Source: Ruminococcus sp. (GTDB lineage Bacteria; Bacillota; Clostridia; Oscillospirales; Ruminococcaceae). Taken from it: DNA of 54,804 nucleotides. The stretch is taken from NCBI GenBank assembly GCA_017542475.1, contig JAFXXD010000049.1:1-54804 (forward strand). Reading direction: 5' to 3'. Below are positions 16,896 to 24,774 of this stretch, piece by piece. Numbering within the stretch: the first letter of the stretch is position 1; every line of letters starts with the position of its first letter. Under the pieces are notes generated by a model that was not told the DNA's origin, ran no database searches, and saw nothing but the letters and a program-made list of their open reading frames with translations. The translations under genes were made by a program, and so were the position numbers.

Positions 16896-17546
16896 ATGGC
16901 GTTTGATTTTAAGAAAGAATACAAGGAATTCTATATGCCGAAGAACAAACCGCAAATCATCGAGATACCGCCTATGAACTACATTGCAGTGAGAGGGCAG
17001 GGTGACCCGAACGATGAAAACGGTGAATACAAACAGGCTATAAGCGTGCTTTACGCAGTGGCTTATACTCTGAAAATGAGCTATAAGACCGACTATACAA
17101 TCGACGGATTCTTTGAGTACGTTGTACCGCCGCTGGAGGGATTCTGGTGGAGCGATAACGGGGACACTTTTGACTACGCAGACAAGTCACAGCTGAGGTG
17201 GATATCCGTTATCAGGCTGCCTGATTTTGTTACGGAGAAGGACTTTCAGTGGGCGGTTGAGACTGCTTCAAAGAAGAAAAAACCGGACTGTTCGTCGGCG
17301 GAATTCCTGACTGTCAATGAAGGACTTTGCGTTCAGATAATGCATAACGGCTCTTACGATGACGAGCCTGCGACTGTTGAGATAATGGACGAATTTATTT
17401 CCGAAAAAGGCTGTCTCAACGATATGAACAGTGAGCGTCTGCACCATGAAATATACCTGTCAGACCCAAGAAAAACTCCGCCTGAGAAGTGGAAAACAGT
17501 TATTCGTCACCCAGTAAAGGAAAAAATGCGAACAGGTGAGAATTGA
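16896..17546 (+). CDS. GyrI-like small-molecule-binding domain protein
   Basis: About 216 residues of the GyrI-like/AraC effector-binding type without a DNA-binding domain. Typical parts are the opening KEFYMPKNKPQIIEIPPMNYIAVRGQGDPN and the later DEFISEKGC... EIYLSDPRKTPPEKWKTVIRHPV, which match the standalone GyrI-like family of Firmicutes. The start is ATG 16896 because GGAGG lies 7 bp before it; an upstream in-frame TTG precedes that site. It may bind hydrophobic cations or drugs; no regulator partner is nearby. Confidence 0.85.
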   Translation: MAFDFKKEYKEFYMPKNKPQIIEIPPMNYIAVRGQGDPNDENGEYKQAISVLYAVAYTLKMSYKTDYTIDGFFEYVVPPLEGFWWSDNGDTFDYADKSQLRWISVIRLPDFVTEKDFQWAVETASKKKKPDCSSAEFLTVNEGLCVQIMHNGSYDDEPATVEIMDEFISEKGCLNDMNSERLHHEIYLSDPRKTPPEKWKTVIRHPVKEKMRTGEN

Positions 17547-17547
17547 T

Positions 17548-17676
17548 ATGGAATTTGAATACTATAATCCAAGCGATGAAAGCAGGAGCTGCGTTGTGAG
17601 AACAATGACAAAGCTCACAGGTAAAGAATACAGCACTGTCAAGGCAGAGCTTACTGCATATTGTACCTTCGGTTAA
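17548..17676 (+). pseudogene. Truncated papain-like cysteine protein fragment
   Basis: 42 codons (MEFEYYNPSDESRSCVVRT...). The pattern YYNP, then S-C-V-V-R-T-M-T-K-L-T-G-K, resembles the start of phage-type papain-like proteins where the cysteine is the nucleophile. It stops abruptly, 8 bp from the end of the convergent FMN-binding gene, exactly where base composition changes. I read it as a gene cut by the recombination that placed the island here. The family assignment is weak. Confidence 0.35.
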
Positions 17677-17684
17677 TTTGATTA

Positions 17685-19013
17685 TTATTCAGAAAGAGCC
17701 TTTCCGAGAGCGTCATTAGCCGCCTCCATGATACCCTTTGAGCTGTAGGTCGCTCCCGAGCAGGCGTCAACATCGGCACTCAGACTGCGCTGTATCTGAG
17801 GGATAACATACTGCATGGCGTCGCTGAAATAGTCGGGGTCATCATCATCGGCATAGGCTGAAAAAGCCGTGATACAGTCGTTTTCGATGGTTATGGAAAC
17901 GTGGACAGTACCCGAATAGCCCTCTCCCGAGCCCTCAAACGTACCGTTTTTGTAGCGGTACACAGGCTGAGCTTCGGTGGTCGGCTCATCGGTCACGATT
18001 TCATCAGGCTCCTCGCTGACGGCTTCGGTCGCTGTTTCTGTCTCGGTCTCGGCTTCGCTCTCTGCCGCCGTTTCGGCAGTGGTCGTTAATTCGGTCTCCG
18101 CCGTTGACGAAGTGAGAGCCGCTGCCGCCGTCGATACGGTATTGCTGACGGAAGCATTTTCCTCTGCTGATGTTGAAGCCGTGGTTTCGGGAGCTTCAAA
18201 CGTAAATGTTGCGGGAGCTCCCTTGTTCGCCTTTACAGGCTCTCTGCCGCTTGTATTCCGCGAAATGAAGCCTATCAGACAAAGCGGCGCTATTATCGCA
18301 CAGGTGCAGACGACGTTAAGGGCAGCCATTGCAGAAGGCTTTTTATTCGCGACATACGCCTTGCGGCTTCGCATAACAGCGTAGCCGACAAATACTGCGC
18401 TGTACACAATAATGCTCAGGAAATAGCCGTCCGCGCCCCTCTGCGCCTTGGGTATGAAAAGCACCATTATATGTATGTATATCAGCGCATAAAACGCATA
18501 GGCGAGCCTTTGTATCTTCTTCCACGTTTTGGCGTTCATCTTTTTGCGGACAGCCTTGAACGACATAACTGTCAGCGGTGTCATTATCAGTACCATTGCA
18601 AGGCTTACCGCGCTTGTAACGATGAAGTCCGAGCCTGTTCTGCCTCTGATCAGATTTGATATGTACATCATACCGTATGTTATGATGTGCGAGAGCGTGA
18701 GTATAGCCGCAGTTATCGAGAGCTCACCGCGTATGGGCATAAGCTTTTTTATAGGAGCAGAGCCGTTCGGCAGAGCTCCCGCCCACATAACGACTGCCCA
18801 GAAGGCGGCTCCGAGAGCTCCGCGGGTAAAGATACCGAGGACATACCCTCTGATAAAACGATTTGAGATATCAATGTCCGACTGCGTGATAACGATAGAA
18901 GAAACTGTAAGCACCGCGGCTGTGATATAGAACACAGCGGGGTGCTTTTTCAGCGGCTTGCCGAGCAGAAATGCGACTATAAGCGCAATTGCGATTGATA
19001 TAAGAAACAGCAT
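17685..19013 (-). CDS. Membrane heme/FMN protein: ferric-reductase-like domain plus FMN-binding domain
   Basis: 442 residues. The N-terminal 250 residues have about seven membrane helices with histidines spaced as in MsrQ/YedZ ferric-reductase-like proteins (LSHIITY, then a W..IQRLAY.FYALIYIHIMV segment), the usual place for b-type heme. Residues about 265 to 345 are a low-complexity Ser/Thr/Ala/Glu linker. The last 95 residues are an FMN-binding domain with DACSGATYSS (about 416-425), the site where ApbE-type enzymes attach FMN through the Thr of SGAT. The domain would lie outside the membrane. It is the last gene of the iron locus, after a hairpin, and suggests electron transfer to extracellular Fe(III). 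No ApbE is in the window. Confidence 0.8.
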   Translation of the reverse strand: MLFLISIAIALIVAFLLGKPLKKHPAVFYITAAVLTVSSIVITQSDIDISNRFIRGYVLGIFTRGALGAAFWAVVMWAGALPNGSAPIKKLMPIRGELSITAAILTLSHIITYGMMYISNLIRGRTGSDFIVTSAVSLAMVLIMTPLTVMSFKAVRKKMNAKTWKKIQRLAYAFYALIYIHIMVLFIPKAQRGADGYFLSIIVYSAVFVGYAVMRSRKAYVANKKPSAMAALNVVCTCAIIAPLCLIGFISRNTSGREPVKANKGAPATFTFEAPETTASTSAEENASVSNTVSTAAAALTSSTAETELTTTAETAAESEAETETETATEAVSEEPDEIVTDEPTTEAQPVYRYKNGTFEGSGEGYSGTVHVSITIENDCITAFSAYADDDDPDYFSDAMQYVIPQIQRSLSADVDACSGATYSSKGIMEAANDALGKALSE

Positions 19014-19036
19014 AAAAATACCTCTTTACAGTAGTT

Positions 19037-19065
19037 GACCTCCGCAGAAGAACATCGCGGAGGTC
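19037..19065 (-). other. Hairpin between Tp47-like and FMN genes
   Basis: GACCTCCGC and GCGGAGGTC form a perfect 9-bp stem with an 11-base loop. No T-run follows on the minus strand, so it is not a standard terminator. It may protect or stabilise one part of the transcript or lower expression of the last gene. Confidence 0.5.
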
Positions 19066-19088
19066 ATTGTTATAGGAGAAAGGAAAAA

Positions 19089-20534
19089 TCAGGAATTCTT
19101 TTTTCTGAAAGCAAATGCCGCAGCTCCCGCAAGTGCGAGGACTGCCACGGGTGCAGCCGCGCTCGGGACGCCCGTTCTCGGGTTCGTTGTTGCTCCCGAT
19201 GACGTCGATTTTGAAGTAGAAGTCGCGGAGGTCGTTGCTGTCGTAGTGCTTGACGTCGCTGCTGTGGTCTCTGCCTCGGGCTTTATCTCGATCTCGAGTG
19301 CCTTTGTGTAGCCCGTAGCCGTTACCTTTATCGTGTAATTACCGCTGCCGTCGAATACATTGTTCTCGCCCGACTTCACGTCGAAATCGAACGCGCCGTC
19401 CTCGCCGATGATTTTCACGGAGCGCTTGCCTGCGGCATTGTACGCAGTTCCGTTCACCTCGACGCTCGCGATATTCTTGATGAAGTTCGCCGCATCGTCG
19501 TCGGAGGAGCCGTCAGCCTTGACGAGCTTGCCGTCCTCGTACTTAACGGGGATCTCATCGGTCGTGAGTGTGAAATCGCTCGACATCGGAGCGTACTTGC
19601 CGCTCTCGTCTGTGACTGTGACGGTGTACTTGCCCGCCTTTGCGTTCGTGTAGCTTATCTCGTTTTCGTTCACGGTGAAGCCCTCGCCGACCGTGATATT
19701 CTTCTTGTAATCGTCGGGAAAGCCAGTCAGCGTGAGAGCAGTCTTGCCTGTTCCTGCGGTGGAATCCTCAGCCTTGACCTCGCCTGCGAACTTGACGGGA
19801 AGATAATTCTCGCCGACGTCAACAGTCGTGTATCCGTCGAGGGTGATGAAGGTCACGGAAGTTACCGTCTTGCCCATAGAGCTCTTGTAGTTGTCGTATT
19901 TGAGCTCATTGCCGTGGCCCTCCTTGGTCGTGATACCCGCAGACCACGAGAGCTGTCCCGCGCGCCAGATGTTTTCAAGGTGACGGAGCGCGTACTTGTC
20001 GCCTTCTTTGGTGTTCACGATAACGCCGTAGAGGTCGGTCTCCTCGGGGTAGCCCTTGACGTTGAGCTGATAGTCACCGTATCTCGTGAAGGTGGACACC
20101 TCTGCCGAGCCGCTGACGCTCTGCTCTCCGTTGGTGTCAACGAGCTTGGAAACTGTCAGCTTGTCGCCCGAGAGCGATACCTCCTTGTATGCGGCAGGCT
20201 TCTCGTCGAGTGCCTTGAAGCCGTACTCCTCGAGCTTGTCGGCGTCCGCGGAGCTGACCTCAACGGGGAATGTAACGCCGAGGATCGTACCGCTGCCGTC
20301 GTTGTAGGTGCCCGCAACAAGCTGTCCTGCTTCGTTCATCGACCACTTCTTCTCGGTCGCGGACGAAACCGCGTCAACATCATACGCGCTGTCTATCTCA
20401 GCCGCGTAGAAGTCAGCGTAGGGGATATTCATCGTGCCGTAAACCTTGTCGCCGTCAGCCGCACTGACAGGGAGAGAGGCTGTGCTGAGCGCTGCGATAG
20501 CCGCGGCGCTTATAAGTGAGATCGTCTTTTTCAT
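19089..20534 (-). CDS. Secreted, wall-anchored Tp47-like protein
   Basis: 481 residues with a signal peptide (residues 1 to about 25, cleavage near VSAADG). The body resembles the penicillin-binding Tp47 domain family (KVYGTMNIPYADFYAAE, then HLENIWRAGQLSWSAGI), first known from Treponema pallidum TpN47. A Ser/Thr-rich spacer leads to NPRTG (about 451-455), a hydrophobic helix and a short RKK tail, which is a sortase signal of the NPxTG form. A motif DAVSSAT (54-60) near the N-terminus is one residue away from the flavinylation motif in the neighbouring FMN protein. It lies between flavodoxin and the FMN gene. Its role in iron uptake or electron transfer is inferred from context only. Confidence 0.7.
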   Translation of the reverse strand: MKKTISLISAAAIAALSTASLPVSAADGDKVYGTMNIPYADFYAAEIDSAYDVDAVSSATEKKWSMNEAGQLVAGTYNDGSGTILGVTFPVEVSSADADKLEEYGFKALDEKPAAYKEVSLSGDKLTVSKLVDTNGEQSVSGSAEVSTFTRYGDYQLNVKGYPEETDLYGVIVNTKEGDKYALRHLENIWRAGQLSWSAGITTKEGHGNELKYDNYKSSMGKTVTSVTFITLDGYTTVDVGENYLPVKFAGEVKAEDSTAGTGKTALTLTGFPDDYKKNITVGEGFTVNENEISYTNAKAGKYTVTVTDESGKYAPMSSDFTLTTDEIPVKYEDGKLVKADGSSDDDAANFIKNIASVEVNGTAYNAAGKRSVKIIGEDGAFDFDVKSGENNVFDGSGNYTIKVTATGYTKALEIEIKPEAETTAATSSTTTATTSATSTSKSTSSGATTNPRTGVPSAAAPVAVLALAGAAAFAFRKKNS

Positions 20535-20543
20535 ATTTCCTCC

Positions 20544-20948
20544 TTATGCAAGCTGTGAAGCAAGCTCTTTCAGCTTTGCAAGATCGTCATCGGAAGCAGC
20601 CTCGTTCACGATGAAGCCCTCGTCGCCGATAAGCTCTGCGCCCGCTGCCTTAGTACGGTCGTACCAGTTGCGCATCCACTCGCCGTCGCCCCAGCCGTAG
20701 GAGCCGAAGAGCAGGACCTTCTTGCCGCTGAGCGAGCCCTCGATATCTGTGAAGAAGGGCTCGAAGGTATCCTCCTCGAGTACCTCTGCGCCCATTGCAG
20801 GGCAGCCGAACGCGAATGCGTCGTAGTCAGCAACATTTCCGCCGAACTCAGATACCTCGAAAAGCTCTGCGTTTGCGCCCTCGGCTGCTGCCTTAGCCAT
20901 AGCCTCGGTGTTGCCTGTGCCGCTCCAATAGATTACTGCTGTTTTCAT
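20544..20948 (-). CDS. Flavodoxin
   Basis: 134 residues. The phosphate-binding loop SGTGNTE near residue 9 and the isoalloxazine loops around GCPAMGAEVLEE and GSYGWGDGEWM identify a short-chain flavodoxin, a cytoplasmic FMN electron carrier that replaces ferredoxin when iron is scarce. Its start overlaps the DUF3793 stop by four bases, and it precedes the Tp47-like gene by 9 bp. Its place behind the Feo genes fits induction by iron limitation. Confidence 0.92.
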   Translation of the reverse strand: MKTAVIYWSGTGNTEAMAKAAAEGANAELFEVSEFGGNVADYDAFAFGCPAMGAEVLEEDTFEPFFTDIEGSLSGKKVLLFGSYGWGDGEWMRNWYDRTKAAGAELIGDEGFIVNEAASDDDLAKLKELASQLA

Positions 20949-21523
20949 ATATTTTCCTCCTTGGAAATAGCCTGAAACAAGTCCAGACCTGATTTTAATT
21001 TATCGAACAGGATACTCCTGCAGCGATCGTATTTGTTGAATGTGCGCTGTGCTTTTTCTGCGTTTGCATAGACCTTCCAGTAGCCGCACAGCAGACAGTT
21101 TTTGCCGCTGTTGCTGATAAAGCCGCGTATATCCTCAACGGGATAGCCGAGAAACGCTCCTATCTCGTGGGGAAAGCTGCCGCAGCTCATACGGCAGGAC
21201 AGCCTGCGGAGTCTTTGTTCAAGGCTCATATCGCAGGTATAGCCGTACTCTGAAAGGAATTGCCGAACCTGCGGCATACCGAGCCAAGCGGTCAGCATTT
21301 TCTCGTTGTAGATATAGACGAGCGTGCGCTTGCGGCAATTGCACAGCCGCATTGCGGTAAGTCCGTTTTCGGACAGTCTGCACCTGAACTTACGCAGATA
21401 CTCCGCGATATTTTCCTCGCACATATCAAATGAGATGAGGTTCGCGCACTTCACTCCGAGAAGCGTCGGAGCGCCGTGAAATGCAAGTGCATTGTCAATA
21501 TTTCTGCGTTCAACTTCGGACAT
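20945..21523 (-). CDS. DUF3793 family protein
   Basis: 192 residues of a family of unknown function common next to flavodoxin and Feo genes in Clostridia. It is Cys-rich (RLCNCRKRT, SCRMSCGSFPHEIGAFLGYPVEDIRGFI, KNCLLCGYWKVY). The HEIGxFLGYP segment is the recognisable core. It overlaps the upstream DUF2325 gene by 14 bases and the downstream flavodoxin gene by four. A redox or metal-related role is plausible from the cysteines and context but not shown. Confidence 0.82.
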   Translation of the reverse strand: MSEVERRNIDNALAFHGAPTLLGVKCANLISFDMCEENIAEYLRKFRCRLSENGLTAMRLCNCRKRTLVYIYNEKMLTAWLGMPQVRQFLSEYGYTCDMSLEQRLRRLSCRMSCGSFPHEIGAFLGYPVEDIRGFISNSGKNCLLCGYWKVYANAEKAQRTFNKYDRCRSILFDKLKSGLDLFQAISKEENI

Positions 21524-21809
21524 ATTTCCTCCCCTTTATATTGGTGAGGAGCTGCTTCAGTGCGCTCACGCTGGAGCTGTGAACGTGCTCGACGGGCACG
21601 CCGTTTTTCTCGGAGCTTTTCTTGACAGCGCCGAGCATTTTATGGGAACAGGTCCCCGTGAAGACGACCATAAGGTCAGGAGTACCGAGCTTGCTCTCGA
21701 AGTCGGCAGGCATCTGAGTGAAGACCTTCGACTTGTGGTTGAACGATTTGCAGATATCCTGATAACGTGTTGCCATGCGGTCATTGCCGCCGACTATAAC
21801 TATGCTCAT
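21510..21809 (-). CDS. DUF2325 domain protein
   Basis: 99 residues. The DUF2325 core is plain: IVIVGGNDRM at the start, PDLMVVFTGTCSHKM in the middle and VPVEHVHSSSVSALKQLL near the end. Function is unknown; members are frequently found with Feo systems. An 80-bp gap separates it from the FeoB-associated gene and holds a TTAGC...CTAAC dyad, so it may have its own regulated start. Confidence 0.85.
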   Translation of the reverse strand: MSIVIVGGNDRMATRYQDICKSFNHKSKVFTQMPADFESKLGTPDLMVVFTGTCSHKMLGAVKKSSEKNGVPVEHVHSSSVSALKQLLTNIKGRKYVRS

Positions 21810-21823
21810 AGATTCCTCCTTTA

Positions 21824-21840
21824 TTAGCTGATACTAACAA
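21824..21840 (-). promoter_or_regulatory. Candidate iron-regulator box upstream of DUF2325
   Basis: TTAGCTGATACTAACAA contains TTAG and CTAA half-sites like those in front of feoA1 and feoB. It lies 15 to 31 bp upstream of the DUF2325 start codon. DtxR-family regulators bind palindromes built on TTAG/CTAA; assignment to one is inference. Confidence 0.35.
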
Positions 21841-21890
21841 CGATATTTTTGCATGGGGCGATGAACTCATCGCCCCTCTGCTTTGAATGT

Positions 21891-22058
21891 TTATTTATGG
21901 CATTTTCCGTGCATCGCACAGTGCTCGCAGCCGCAGCCGCAGGAACCCTTGCCGCTTTTCTTATCCTTTATCATTTTCACAATGACCGCTGTCACGATAC
22001 CGATAAGTATCAGCGAAACAACGATAGTTCCGATATTTGCCGTCAGCCACGCGAGCAT
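21891..22058 (-). CDS. FeoB-associated Cys-rich membrane protein
   Basis: 55 residues: one membrane helix (about 8-29), a basic stretch (KMIKDKKSGKG) and a C-terminal cysteine cluster CGCGCEHCAMHGKCH. This matches the FeoB-associated Cys-rich membrane protein family, thought to help Fe(II) handling at FeoB. GGAGTGG precedes the ATG at 22058. It starts 12 bp after the feoB stop. A perfect 10-bp hairpin (21855-21876) follows it, without a T-run on this strand. Confidence 0.85.
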   Translation of the reverse strand: MLAWLTANIGTIVVSLILIGIVTAVIVKMIKDKKSGKGSCGCGCEHCAMHGKCHK

Positions 22059-22070
22059 ATTACCACTCCT

Positions 22071-24482
22071 TTACGCCTTGACCTTTACATCGCCCTTGAG
22101 CTTTGAAGCCTCGTGGTACTTCTTCACAAAGAGCATATAGCACATAAATGCGAGTATCGCCACTGCCGCGATAACACCGATGATGTTGGATTCACCCGTG
22201 AAGAGTCCGCCAATCTGAGTTATCATAAGTGCGATAGCATAGGCGAATCCGCACTGATAAGCGATAGCGAAGATAGTCCACTTCGCGTTGTTCATCTCGC
22301 GCTTGATAGCTCCGATAGCCGCGAAGCAGGGAGCACAGAGCAGGTTGAACACGAGGAACGAGAAGCCTGTGATACCTGTGAACTTGTCAGCGAGAGTCTG
22401 CCATACGGTGCCGTCTCCGCCGCCGTAGAGCACGCCCATTGTTCCGACGATGTTCTCCTTTGCGACAAGTCCTGTGATAGACGCAACGGCTGCCTGCCAG
22501 TTGCCCCAGCCGAGAGGAGCGAATATCCATGAGATAAGAGAGCCGAAGCCTGCAAGCAGCGAGCTGTCGAGCTCATCCTCTTCAAGCATTGTGAAGCTGC
22601 CGTCAACAGTTCCGAAGCGTGACAGGAACCAGATAACGATAGTGGAGAGGAGGATTATCGAGCCAGCCTTCTTGATGAACGACCAGCCGCGCTCCCACAT
22701 TGAACGGAGCACGTTGCTGAGCGTGGGCATATGGTAGGCGGGGAGCTCCATAACGAAGGGAGCGGGCTCGCCCGAGAACATCACTGTCTTTTTCAGCATT
22801 ATTCCCGAAATGATTATCGCTGCCATACCGATGAAATAAGCCGATACCGAGATTATCCACGAGCCGCTGAAAATAGCGCCCGCTATCATTGCGATGAAGG
22901 GCAGCTTTGCACCGCAGGGGATAAAGGTGGTCGTGATGATAGTCATACGCCTGTCACGCTCGTTCTCGATAGTTCTCGAAGCCATGATACCGGGCACGCC
23001 GCAGCCTACGCCGACGAGCATAGGAATGAAGGACTTGCCAGAGAGACCGAACTTGCGGAACACACGGTCGAGCACGAAGGCGATACGAGCCATATAGCCG
23101 CAGGCTTCAAGAGCTGCGAGCAGGAAGAAGAGCACCAGCATCTGCGGCACGAAGCCGAGAACAGCTCCCACACCTGCGACGATACCGTCAAGGATAAGAC
23201 CCTTCAGCCAGTCAGCCGCGCCGACCTTGTCGAGTCCGCTTTCAATGATAGCGGGGATACTCGGAACGAAAACGCCGTAGTCCGCAGGGTCGGGCTCATC
23301 GCCGATACGCTCAACGGTCGCGAGCGCCTCGTTGTAATCCTCGATAGTTGCAGTTTCGTCTGTTGTTTCGAGTGTCTCCTCGTCCTCGACAGAGTAGGTG
23401 AACTCTCCGTCGGGAGCCGAGCCGTTTTCCTCGACGTAAGCGTCATAGCCGTCGATTATCTGCTGTGCGCCCGCGTATTCTTCCGCGATCTCGTTATACT
23501 CCGACGAGCCGATTCCCAGCAGGTGGAAGCCGTCACCGAAGAGATTATCGTTCGTCCAGTCGGTAGCCCAAGCTCCGGGACCCTTCATAGCGATGAGGTA
23601 GACAAGCGTCATAATGACCGCAAAAATAGGAAGTCCCAGCCAGCGGTTGGTAACTATCTTGTCTATCTTGTCGGACGACGTGAGCTTGCCCGCACTTTTC
23701 TTCTTGTAGCAGGACTTGATAACATCGGCTATGTAAATGTAGCGCTCGTTGGTGATGATAGACTCAGCATCGTCGTCGAGCTCCTTCTCGGCGGCGCAGA
23801 TGTCCTCCTCGATGTGAGCCCTGACCTTTTCGGAGATGCTGAGCTTCTCCATAACCTTGTCATCGCGCTCGAACACCTTCAGAGCGTACCAGCGCTGCTG
23901 CTCCTCGGGCATATCGTGCACTACCGCCTCCTCGATGTGAGCGATAGCGTGCTCGACGGGTCCGCTGAACGTATGCTGGGGAATAGTCTTGCTGTTCTTG
24001 GCAGCCGAAATAGCAGCCTCCGCAGCTTCGTCAACGCCCGTGCCCTTCAGCGCGGATATCTCAACTATCTTACATCCGAGCTGCTTTGAAAGCTCCGCAA
24101 TGTTTATCTTGTCGCCGTTCTTCTTGACAACGTCCATCATATTCACGGCAACGACAACGGGAATACCGAGCTCCACGAGCTGAGTCGTGAGATAGAGGTT
24201 GCGCTCAAGGTTGGTACCGTCGATAATGTTGAGGATAGCGTCGGGACGCTCGCCGATGAGGTAATTTCTCGCCACGACCTCTTCAAGTGTGTACGGCGAC
24301 AGCGAGTAGATACCGGGAAGGTCGGTGACTATAACGTCGCCGTGCTTTTTGAGCTTTCCCTCCTTCTTCTCGACAGTAACTCCGGGCCAGTTTCCGACGA
24401 ACTGGTTAGCGCCCGTCAGCGCGTTGAACAGCGTAGTCTTGCCGCAGTTCGGGTTGCCTGCAAGGGCAATGCGAATACTCAT
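22071..24482 (-). CDS. feoB: Ferrous iron transporter FeoB
   Basis: 803 residues, longer than most FeoB. The N-terminal G domain has G1 GNPNCGKTT (9-17), G3 DLPG (54-57), G4 NMMD (about 114-117) and G5 SALKG (about 141-145). The membrane part carries the two Gate regions; the first includes PMLVGVGCGVPGIMASRTIE. An acidic segment of about 80 residues (roughly 320-400, EYAGAQQIIDGYDAYVEENG and onward) after the first membrane helix accounts for the extra length. It imports Fe(II) with FeoA partners encoded just upstream. The 60-bp gap before it contains a TTAACTAACTTA element. Confidence 0.95.
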   Translation of the reverse strand: MSIRIALAGNPNCGKTTLFNALTGANQFVGNWPGVTVEKKEGKLKKHGDVIVTDLPGIYSLSPYTLEEVVARNYLIGERPDAILNIIDGTNLERNLYLTTQLVELGIPVVVAVNMMDVVKKNGDKINIAELSKQLGCKIVEISALKGTGVDEAAEAAISAAKNSKTIPQHTFSGPVEHAIAHIEEAVVHDMPEEQQRWYALKVFERDDKVMEKLSISEKVRAHIEEDICAAEKELDDDAESIITNERYIYIADVIKSCYKKKSAGKLTSSDKIDKIVTNRWLGLPIFAVIMTLVYLIAMKGPGAWATDWTNDNLFGDGFHLLGIGSSEYNEIAEEYAGAQQIIDGYDAYVEENGSAPDGEFTYSVEDEETLETTDETATIEDYNEALATVERIGDEPDPADYGVFVPSIPAIIESGLDKVGAADWLKGLILDGIVAGVGAVLGFVPQMLVLFFLLAALEACGYMARIAFVLDRVFRKFGLSGKSFIPMLVGVGCGVPGIMASRTIENERDRRMTIITTTFIPCGAKLPFIAMIAGAIFSGSWIISVSAYFIGMAAIIISGIMLKKTVMFSGEPAPFVMELPAYHMPTLSNVLRSMWERGWSFIKKAGSIILLSTIVIWFLSRFGTVDGSFTMLEEDELDSSLLAGFGSLISWIFAPLGWGNWQAAVASITGLVAKENIVGTMGVLYGGGDGTVWQTLADKFTGITGFSFLVFNLLCAPCFAAIGAIKREMNNAKWTIFAIAYQCGFAYAIALMITQIGGLFTGESNIIGVIAAVAILAFMCYMLFVKKYHEASKLKGDVKVKA

Positions 24483-24506
24483 TATATATTCTTCCTTTCA
24501 ATTTGA

Positions 24507-24523
24507 TAGCATTAACTAACTTA
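24507..24523 (-). promoter_or_regulatory. Candidate iron-regulator box upstream of feoB
   Basis: TAGCATTAACTAACTTA on the + strand reads TAAGTTAGTTAATGCTA on the minus strand. It has GTTAG and GCTA half-sites and sits between the second feoA and feoB. Its similarity to the elements before feoA1 and DUF2325 suggests one regulator acts at several points of the locus. Confidence 0.4.
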
Positions 24524-24542
24524 TTTGAAATAAAAAGAGAAC

Positions 24543-24764
24543 TCAATTGACCTCTATCATTTCCGCGTCAGCCTTGCGTATGGACAGCTCATAGCCGCGC
24601 ACGGTGACCTCGATAGGGTCGCCCAGCGGAGCTACCTTGCGGACGGTGACCTCTGCGCCCTTGGTTATTCCCATATCCATAATGCGGCGTCTTACAGCGC
24701 CCTCTCCGTGTACCTTGACTATCTTAACAGTCTTGCCGATAGCCGTTTCTCTCAATGTTTTCAT
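24543..24764 (-). CDS. feoA: FeoA-family protein (second copy)
   Basis: 73 residues with the SH3-like FeoA core (IVKVHGEGAVRRRIMDMGITKGAEVTVRKVAPLGDPIEVTVRGYELSIRKADAEMI). FeoA proteins bind FeoB on the cytoplasmic side and tune its GTPase and transport. ATG 24764 is chosen because GAGGTG lies 6 bp before it; an in-frame GTG further up falls inside that site. It follows the other feoA by 10 bp. Confidence 0.93.
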   Translation of the reverse strand: MKTLRETAIGKTVKIVKVHGEGAVRRRIMDMGITKGAEVTVRKVAPLGDPIEVTVRGYELSIRKADAEMIEVN

Positions 24765-24774
24765 CTTCTCCACC

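Noticed and set aside
21855-21876. Terminator after the FeoB-associated gene
   Set aside because: The GGGGCGATGA/TCATCGCCCC stem is perfect, but no T-run follows on the minus strand; transcription into DUF2325 is still expected.
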